Origin: Meconema thalassinum
Lineage: Eukaryota > Arthropoda > Insecta > Orthoptera > Tettigoniidae
Assembly (NCBI GenBank): GCA_946902985.2
Contig: OX336393.1
Coordinates: forward strand, 132,336,533 to 132,400,532
Direction: 5' to 3'
DNA length: 64,000 bases
In this document: positions 55,970 through 64,000 of the stretch, piece by piece
Layout: the number at the start of each line of letters is the position of its first letter
How positions within the stretch are numbered: position 1 is the first letter of the stretch
Program-made: the position numbers and the translations under genes
Notes under the pieces: generated by a model
What the model was told of the DNA's origin: nothing
Database searches by the model: none
The model's input: only the letters and a program-made list of their open reading frames with translations

Positions 55970-56831
55970 AATTCCGGGCGGGGCCCGCCTGGCTATCGAC
56001 GGATCCTTCAGCCTGGCCTGAACTAACCACTGCTGAACCAACCGAAATTCCTGAGCAGCGAGGAGTAAGGTTGTGTTTCGTGGCGAGTAATCATGACGCA
56101 GATAACCTCTTCACCCGCTTTTCCAGCTGGACTAAACTGCACAGAGTATTTGCATACATTCTCAGATTTCTTCACAATCTAAAGCATGAGGCAGCAGCAA
56201 GACGGCATGGACCTTTGACTACTGACGAACTTCGCGATAGTCTGACAGCAGTCATCCGCATCGTTCAGCGCTGCTCGTACAGTCAGGAGATACATAATTT
56301 ACATCAAGGAAACGCAGTGCCACTTCAGAGCAAACTTCTCACTCTGCACCCCTTTCTGGATAGTGACAACCTATTGAGGGTGGGCGGCAGGCTGGAGAAT
56401 GCTGAAGCATCATTTCAACAAAAACATCCTTTGATACTCACCCCTGGTCACTTCTTGACTGGCGAACCCTTAGTGTCGTTCCCTGAACCAGATTGTCTCT
56501 TAGGGCCATCATCACGGCTGTCAAGATGGCAACTGGTCCAGCGGTGCCGACGACTCATCTGGAAGCGCTGGTCAACTGACTACTTGGGCCAGCTCCAGCA
56601 GCGTTCCAAGTGGCTCCACAACCAACCCAACCTCAAGGCAGGAAGGCTGGTGCTCCTCAAAGAAGAAAATGCTCCCCCCCCTCACATGGCCAACCGGGAT
56701 AATAGAAGAGCTCCATCCTGGGTTTGATGGTTTGGTGCATGTAGTAACTGTGCGGACAAGCAAAGGGTCATATAAAAGGCCAGTGACAAGGATCAGTCTT
56801 TTCTTCTGCCATAAAACACTCAACTCATAAT
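55970..56831 (+). pseudogene. BEL/Pao Pol fragment lacking the integrase core
   Basis: Reads GPAWLSTDPSAWPE (the segment after RNase H in Pao-type Pol), then RFSSWTKLHRVFAYILRF, LTTDELRDSLTAVIRIVQ and LLRVGGRLENA (the pre-integrase region). It then jumps in frame at about 56440 from HPLILT to PGHFLTG and SRWQLVQRCRRLIWKRWSTD, which belong to the C-terminal DUF5641-like region. The integrase zinc finger and DDE core are deleted without breaking the frame. Near 56690, after a C-rich run, the frame changes and continues GIIEELHPGFDGLVHVVTVR ... to a TAA at 56829-56831. No LTRs seen. Confidence 0.85.
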
Positions 56832-57099
56832 TAATAATTATCTGGAAGCGGTAAATGTGAATTGTCTCACTGTCAGGATGCCTACCAAAACCAACTAACA
56901 GATCTCCCTGACGATTCGCTGATATTTCCAGGATAAATCATAAAATTCCCTAAGTAACTGTAGCGGCCATAATACATATAGAAAACAGAGTTCGACTTAA
57001 AAAGAGCATTCAAAAAGTGCTCGAACAATAAAGGGTAGCATGACAAAGTTGAAAAGACAAAATGAAAACAAAAATGAAATAAACAGAAAAAATATATCT
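56832..57099. other. Unassigned spacer
   Basis: Nothing recognised between the BEL fragment and the G pair. Confidence 0.4.
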
Positions 57100-57812
57100 C
57101 TCCCTATACTATTCTGCTAAGGTCCCATTCCAGTTTTGTACCGAAAATGAGGTCCCATTAACACCTACCTACACATATGGGGTACCTACAGGTTCAGCAT
57201 AACCCAATGCGTAAGCGATACGCACTCACTTACTCTTTAAATGCCTCACAATTAAATAAATACCTTAAAACATGTATATTTACAATGAAATAATGAAAGA
57301 ATGCAACACGGTAACCATGGTAACAGAATCTCACAGGTCCATCTATTTCTGTAAGACGCAATGCAATTCCAAATTATTACATTACTGTGAATGTATCCAG
57401 ACGGTTTTAAGGTTATCACGGAACCAAATTAGGCTGTAAAATTCATCAGTACATACAGTATAATGCGCTTAAGGGGGGGGGGGGGGGTCAAGGGGCACTC
57501 TAGAATTTTTTCACGCAATTTTCACGTGTGAGTGTGGTACGAAAGTCTTTTTCACCCGACTACAAAGGGTCTCCGAAAACCACATTTAAAGGCCCTTAAA
57601 TTAACAGTGTCTGTGATATTCCCAGAAAACTAACTTCGATCTGAAGGAATGACAAACCTCTAACCACTGCACCAGTAGCTGAATTGATAAAGTCTGATTG
57701 TTCATACCAAGGATAAATCAGTCATAGCATTCATGATTGAGATTTTGCTAAGTGTACTCTTTACAACTAGAATATTCGCGGGCGAAGCCGCGACGGGTAA
57801 TGCTAGTATTTG
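57100..57812 (-). repeat. Family G copy d, minus, head-to-head with copy e
   Basis: Starts on minus at TACTAGCATTACCCGTCGCG (57812). It follows copy a (1987-3978) in order, including a run of about 14 G (57474-57487 on plus) and GACCTGTGAGATTCTGTTAC on minus. The last 190 bp (57102-57292) are the inverse of 58417-58612. Confidence 0.72.
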
Positions 57813-57937
57813 TATATTTTTCCAATTTCTATATGTTTCATCCAGAAAAACTATTGTACTTGCGAGTATTGAAAGTAGCTCGTCAATAGTAATCCTCTCA
57901 AAAATCATTCAGTTACACAATTAGGCTATACTAGTGG

Positions 57938-58615
57938 GCCCGTGCGAGCATTCGCAACGTGAATGTAGGTTTATGGGGTAGTAGAGAAGAATGTGGGAGA
58001 ACGAAGTTTTAAATATTGAAGAAATGTATTTATTGTTGTTAAACGGCATACGTACATGAAAAGAACACAAAGAATTATGTCGAACAGTGTTTGTACTTGT
58101 CACAGCACCTCTTTGTAGACAATATTCGATGTTACAACGAATTCATTGGTTATTGTTTGCTCGGGAGTTTCTTCTACAGCAATTTTTACATTTGCAAAGG
58201 ATTGAACCTTAGAGAAAGTCTTGGTGAGACCACACCGGAGCCATCTGCTGAGAGACTGCTCAACTAGCAGTACGCCGCGCTCCCGCCAGATGGCTGCCAC
58301 TGCCGCTCTGCCCTACGCTCTAGCGGCAGGCTCGCCTAGCAGTACGCCGCGCTCCCGCCAGATGGCTGCCGCCACCACGCTGCCCTGCGTTCTAGCAGCT
58401 GGCTCGCCATATTACGGTGCTCCCGTTGTAAATGTACAATTTTTAAGGTATTTATTTAATTGTGAGGCATTTAAAGAGGAAGTGAGTGTGTTTCGGGTAC
58501 ACATGGGATTATGCGGAACCTGTAGGTACCCCATATGTGTAGGTTGGTGTTAACAGAACCTTATTTTTGGTACAAAACCGGAATGGGACCTTAGCAGAAT
58601 AATATAGGGAGGATA
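57938..58615 (+). repeat. Family G copy e, plus
   Basis: Starts ATACTAGTGGGCCCGTGCGA (57938). It ends at TAGCAGAATAATATAGGGAG, pairing with the far end of copy d. Between them, a GC-rich 78-bp segment is duplicated (58262-58410). Confidence 0.68.
58262..58410 (+). repeat. Two tandem copies of a GC-rich 78-bp unit
   Basis: CTAGCAGTACGCCGCGCTCC starts both units (58264 and 58342). Each continues CGCCAGATGGCTGCC. They translate to similar STPRSRQMAA-type peptides, but there is no supporting gene structure. GC content is much higher than in the surroundings. Confidence 0.85.
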
Positions 58616-59649
58616 CAGTACAAATTCGCAGTCTTCACATGTAATTTCTGTGCTCTATCTTGCAAGATTGAGAGCTTACTGATTTAACTTCTGTACGAAC
58701 ATACATTTACAACAATCTTCATAAAAATATACTTTTCCCCCATCAACATTTAAATGCTAAATTTCCAAGTAATCAAGGTTGGACCTTGTGAAACAAAAAT
58801 CCATGAGTGTCATTAAAATACCCTGATATTTCCCTGAGTTTTCCAGGATTTAAAAACTCCCTGAGTATTCCCTATTTTCCATGTTTTCCAGAGTATTAGA
58901 CTGTACCCCCACGTAAACTTTACGTATGCATTTTATTGATCGGTGTAAACAAATATTATAGAATACCAATAGGCAACTGGGCGCTCATCGGTAATTCCAT
59001 AGGATACCAATACAGGACGCACACTGTCAACAGTTGACTGTCATGACAGTCATGTATAATAGTGCCGTTCCAAGCGGCTTGGCCTTAGAGTAGCAGAGAA
59101 CAATTCGTAGCTAACAAGCACGAATTCGTGAAATGTTCATATTTTATGTAAGAACTGCTCATTGTCAGTAAACAAATTCATAACAGTTCAGTAGCACGCT
59201 CGTTTACTGACCGTAGACTCAGAATCTAGCTCAGCCGAGGCTCCAAGATCGCGTCAGACGAAAGGTATAGTAACAACAACAATAAATTGGTTGGTAGCAT
59301 TGACTTTGGATGGATTTGAAGCCATTTTTCAGTGTTGCCTTATTTACAATTGAAGACTCCACGGGAAAAGCGGGCTAAGTCACATTCTGTAAATTTTTCA
59401 GGAGAGCGAATTTAAACTTTCAACACTAAAAAGAAACACATAAAAAAACAAATGAGGGTAAGCAATATAGTTAATTTGCCAGATGTATTTCTTATGAAGG
59501 AAATATATGTAAAACAAATAGTAACTAAAGTTAAATTATGAAAGAAGTGAGAGGATACGGGACGTTCTTTCTGTTTCCACTAAAAATAAAAAAACTCTGT
59601 ATCTCTGTGACATTCCGCTTTATTTGAAATTAATTTCAACTAATATTAA
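58616..59649. other. Unassigned spacer
   Basis: No gene or family recognised. CAACAGTTGACTGTCATGAC (59028) is part of a small imperfect palindrome. Unassignable LTR-like sequence cannot be excluded. Confidence 0.4.
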
Positions 59650-60062
59650 TTTACCGTATGGCTTTTAGTGCCGGGAGTGTCCGAGGACATTTTCGGCTCG
59701 CCAGAAGCTGTAGCTATTTGAAGCGGACACCCATAGGGTGAGCTACAAGTTCCGTTGAATTTCAAGTAGTTCCAACTTTCGCTACCAGATATCACTGATA
59801 GTTAGTGGTGAACGTTGGCACATTGATAGAGCGTTCCAACGAAATCTAACCTAGAAATTTAGCTTCACACAAGTTTAGTCTGTGGAAGGATCTTTTACAT
59901 GCCATAAATCTATGACATGGGACCGCCGGCTTTACTTCATCTCCGAAGGAAGGCATACTGAAGGATTTTCACTCTCGTAAAAAATCCGACGACTTCGGCC
60001 GGGTTTGAACCCGCTATCTTGGGCACAGCAGCTCAGCATGCTACCAACTACGCCACCGAAAT
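59650..60062 (-). mobile_element. tRNA-derived SINE, type 1 with tail 1, minus strand
   Basis: On plus: GTCCGAGGACATTTTCGGCT (tail 1), CCGCCGGCTTTACTTC (body), GGGTTTGAACCCG (box B complement) and ATGCTACCAACTACGCCACC (box A complement). Same architecture as 10471. Confidence 0.85.
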
Positions 60063-60413
60063 GAGAAAGGCTGGCCGCCAGAATGCGCCATAAATTCATT
60101 AAAAAAAAAAAAGGACTTACTCTGATCTTTTCGTGGGGTCTTCAATTGATGTTGTGACTTTCAGCCGGTCAACACAAGTAATTCCAATCACTGAAATGTG
60201 TGAGAATAACCTGAACAAAAATACATGTGATTAAGATATAGTAAATACATTAATACATTAAATACATGAATTAATAAATGTATTTCATACAGTTAATAAA
60301 TAAATGAATAAATATATAAATAAATAAAGAGTAAGAGTACAAAAGAACTCATCACTCTTTTCAATTCTAGAAAATAGTATTGACATAGTTTCTTGGTTTA
60401 TGTGTCATTTTGC
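60063..60413. other. AT-rich spacer before the satellite
   Basis: Poly-A at 60099-60110 and an (AAAT)n-like tract at 60290-60325. No gene. Confidence 0.5.
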
Positions 60414-63400
60414 AGTTCGAGTCGCTAATAGGTTAGACGACTGTCTGGACGAAACCATTGGTCGCTACTAGGTTAGACGACTGTCTGGACGAAACCATTG
60501 GCCGCTACTAGGTTAGACGTCTGTCTGGACGAAACCATTGGTCGCTAATAGGTTAGACGACTGTCTGGACGAAACCATTGGTTGCTATTAGGTTAGACGA
60601 CTGTCTGGACGAAGCCATTGGTCGCTACTAGGTAAGACTACAGTCTGGACGAAACCATTGGTCGCTACTACGTTAGACGACTGTCTGGACGCAACCATTG
60701 GTCCTTACTAGGTTAGACGACTGTCTGAACGCAGCCATTGGTCGCTACTAGGTTAGACGACTGTCTGGACGAAACCATTGGTCGCTACCAGGTTAGACGA
60801 CTGTCTGGACGAAACCATTGATCGCTACTAGGTTAGACGACTGTCTGGACGAAACCATTGGTCACTACTAGGTTAGACGACTGTCTGGAAGAAACCATTG
60901 GTCGCTACTAGGTTAGACGACTGTCTGGACGCAGCCATTGGTCGCTACTAGGTTAGACGACTGTCTGGACGCAACCATTGGTCGCTACTAGGTTAGACGA
61001 CTGTCTGGACGCAATAATTGGTCGCTACTAGGTTAGACGACTGTCTGGACGAAACCATTGGTTGCTGCTAGGTTAGACGACTGTCTGGACGCAACCATTG
61101 GTCGCTACTAGGTTAGACGACTGTCTGGACGAAACCATTGGTCACTACTAGGTTAGACTCTGTCTGGATGAAACCGTTGGCTGCTACTTGGTTAGACGAC
61201 TGTCTGGACGCAACCATTGGTCCCTACTGGGTTAGATGACTGTCTGAACGAAACCATTGGTCGTTACTACGTTAGACGACTGTCTGGACGCAACCATTGG
61301 TCCTTACTAGGTTAGACGACTGTCTGGACGCAGCCATTGGTCGCTACTAGGTTAGACGACTGTCTGGACGAAACCATTGGTCGCTGCTAGGTTAGACGAA
61401 TGTCTGGACGTAAACATTGGTCGCTACTAGGTTAGACGACTGTCTGGACGCAATCATTGGTCGCTACTAGGTTAGACGACTGTCTGGACGAAACCATTGG
61501 TTGCTGCTAGGTTAGACGACTGTCTGGACGCAACCATTGGTCGCTAATAGGTTAGACGACTGTCTGGACGAAACCATTGGTCACTACTAGGTTAGACGAC
61601 TGTCTGGAAGACACCATTGGTCGCTACTAGGTTAGACGACTGTCTGGACGCAGCCATTGGTCGCTACTAGGTTAGACGACTGTCTGGACGCAACCATTGG
61701 TCGCTACTAGGTTAGACGACTGTCTGGACGCAATCATTGGTCGCTACTAGGTTAGACGACTGTCTGGACGAAACCATTGGTCACTACTAGGTTAGACTCT
61801 GTCTGGATGAAACCGTTGGCTGCTACTTGGTTAGACGACTGTCTGGACGCAACCATTGGTCCCTACTGGGTTAGATGACTGTCTGGACGAAACCATTGGT
61901 CGTTACTACGTTAGACGACTGTCTGGACGAAACCATTGGTCGCTGCTAGGTTAGACGAATGTCTGGACGCAACCATTGTTCGCTACTAGGTTAGACGACT
62001 GTTTGGACGCAATCATTGGTCGCTACTAGGTTAGACGACTGTCTGGACGAAACCATTGGTTGCTGCTAGGTTAGACGACTGTCTGGACGCAACCATTGGT
62101 CGCTACTAGGTTAGACGACTGTCTGGACGAAACCATTGGTCACTACTAGGTTAGACGACTGTCTGGAAGAAACCATTGGTCGCTACTAGGTTAGACGACT
62201 GTCTGGACGCAGCCATTGGTCGCTACTAGGTTAGACGACTGTCTGGACGCAACCATTGGTCGCTACTAGGTTAGACGACTGTCTGGACGCAATCATTGGT
62301 CGCTACTAGGTTAGACGACTGTCTGGACGCAATCATTGGTCGCTACTAGGTTAGACGACTGTCTGGACGAAACCATTGGTCACTACTAGGTTAGACTCTG
62401 TCTGGATGAAACCGTTGGCTGCTACTTGGTTAGACGACTGTCTGGACGCAACCATTGGTCCCTACTGGGTTAGATGACTGCCTGGACGAAACCATTGGTC
62501 GTTACTACGTTAGACGACTGTCTGGACGCAACCATTGGTCCTTACTAGGTTAGACGACTGTCTGGACGCAGCTATTGGTCGCTACTACGTTAGACGACTG
62601 TCTGGACGAAACCATTGGTCGCTACTAGGTTAGACGACTGTCTGGACGAAACCATTGGTCGCTACTAGGTAAGACGACTGTCTGGACGAAACCATTGGTC
62701 ACTACTAGGTTAGACGACTGTCTGGACGAAACCATTGGTCGCTACTAGGTTAGACGACTGTCTGGACGCAACCATTGGTCGCTACTAGGTTAGACGACTG
62801 TCTGTACGAAACCATTGGTCGCTGCTAGGTTATACGAATGTCTGGACGCAACCATTGGTTGCTACTAGTTTGACGACTGTCTGGACGCAATCATTGGTCG
62901 CTACTAGGTTAGACGACTGTCTGGACGAAACCATTGGTCGCTACTAGGTTAGACGACTGTCTGGACGCAGCCATTGGTCGCTACTAGGTTAGACGACTGT
63001 CTGGACGAAACCATTGGTTGCTGCTAGGTTAGACGACTGTCTGGACGAAACCATTGGTCGCTACTAGGTTAGACGACTGTCTGGACGAAACCATTGGTCA
63101 CTACTAGGTTAGACTCAGTCTGGAGGAAACCGTTGGCTGCTACTTGGTTAGACGACTGTCTGGACGCAACCATTGGTCCCTACTGGGTTAGATGACTGTC
63201 TGGACGAAACCATTGGTCGTTACTACGTTAGACGACTGTCTGGACGCAACCATTGGTCCTTACTAGGTTAGACGACTGTCTGGACGCAGCCATTGGTCGC
63301 TACTAGGTTAGACGACTGTCTGGACGAAACCATTGGTCGCTGCTAGGTTAGACGAATGTCTGGACGCACCCATTGGTCGCTACTAGGTTAGACGACTGTC

Positions 63401-64000
63401 TGGACGCAATCATTGGTCGCAACTAGGTTAGACGACTGTCTGGACGTAAGTATTGGTTGCTGCTAGGTTAGACGACTGTCTGGACGCAACCATTGGTCCT
63501 TACTAGTTTAGACGACTGTCTGGACGCAGCCATTGGTCGCTACTAGGTTAGACGACTGTCTGGACGAATCCATTGGTCGCTGCTAGGTTAGACGAATGTC
63601 TGGACGCAACCATTGGTCGCTACTAGGTTAGACGACTGTCTGGACGCAATCATTGGTCGCTACTAGGTTAGACGACTGTCTGGACGAAACCATTGTTTGC
63701 TGCTAGGTTAGACGACTGTCTGGACGCAACCATTGGTCGCTACTAGGTTAGACGACTGTCTGGACGCAACCATTGGTCGCTACTAGGTTAGACGACTGTC
63801 TGGACGCAATCATTGGTCGCTACTAGGTTAGACGACTGTCTGGACGAAACCATTGGTTGCTGCTAGGTTAGACGACTGTCTGGACGAAACCATTGGTCGC
63901 TACTAGGTTAGACGACTGTCTGGACGAAACCATTGGTCACTACTAGGTTAGACTCTGTCTGGATGAAACCGTTGGCCGCTACTTGGTTAGACGACTGTCT
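60414..64000 (+). repeat. 40-bp satellite array, at least 3.59 kb
   Basis: The monomer GTCGCTACTAGGTTAGACGA plus CTGTCTGGACGAAACCATTG is repeated about 90 times and continues past the window end. Common variants alternate at the GAAACC/GCAACC/GCAGCC/GCAATC position and at CGCTACTA/CACTACTA/TGCTGCTA. A marked 39-bp variant (GACTCTGTCTGGATGAAACC then GTTGGCTGCTACTTGG) occurs at 61151, 61790, 62389, 63107 and 63946. The 5' edge is sharp, following GCAGTTCGA. Period 40 is not a multiple of three and frames are stop-laden, so it is non-coding. Confidence 0.97.

Noticed and set aside
58221..58553. 110-aa ORF with repeated STPRSRQMAA segments as a small gene
   Set aside because: It lies inside a family G copy across a recent 78-bp duplication and continues into the repeat arm; nothing supports translation.
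60414..64000. Regular 40-bp repeats suggest a CRISPR-like array
   Set aside because: There are no unique spacers, units are contiguous and the context is eukaryotic; it is a satellite.

Overview
The window looks like repeat-dense, gene-free DNA from an arthropod nuclear genome, most likely a large polyneopteran insect genome. I found no host gene I could support and no true tRNA or rRNA gene. The evidence for the organism is AT-rich DNA packed with nested Ty3/gypsy, BEL/Pao, LINE, mariner, hAT and tRNA-derived SINE copies. One SINE (11571 and 55105) resembles families I remember from Orthoptera, but that is memory and not a search result.

Layout. 1-21.5 kb is a mosaic: non-coding repeat families (called A, B, C and G here), LINE 3' remnants (1.2, 4.6, 9.8, 12.3, 21.5 kb), SINEs (6.9, 8.6, 9.5, 10.5, 11.6 kb), a hAT C-terminal remnant (13.4 kb), a palindromic mariner relic (15.9 kb) and a TIR element with DUF4817-like transposase ends (19.2 kb). 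21.96-42.33 kb is a 20.4-kb block containing two gypsy-type elements in opposite orientation. Element 1 (+) has a candidate 5' LTR, a tRNA-Lys(CUU)-type primer site, gag, and pol in the -1 frame behind a T TTA AAC slippery site. Element 2 (-) lies between unusually long 2.96-kb LTRs with TGAACCC...GGGTTCA ends and carries a fused gag-pol frame broken by two frameshifts and one stop. The block is bracketed by a 132-bp direct duplication of a LINE/family-G junction. 42.45-60 kb returns to mosaic: a G element inside the same LINE, more SINEs, a deleted mariner, A and B copies joined tail to tail, a BEL/Pao pol fragment missing its integrase core, and a head-to-head G pair. From 60.41 kb to the window end there is a 40-bp satellite with longer-range order.

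How the parts work together. Element 1 would make Gag and, by -1 frameshifting, Gag-Pol. In this copy one indel in the gag tail and one in RT break that. Element 2 is also broken. The SINEs, the A, B, C and G families and the mariner/DUF4817 relics have no intact protein here and depended on enzymes made elsewhere. Every coding remnant examined carries stops, shifts or deletions except the main body of element 1 gag, so the window reads as a graveyard with one comparatively young 20-kb insertion. All coordinates, identities and translations were worked out by eye.
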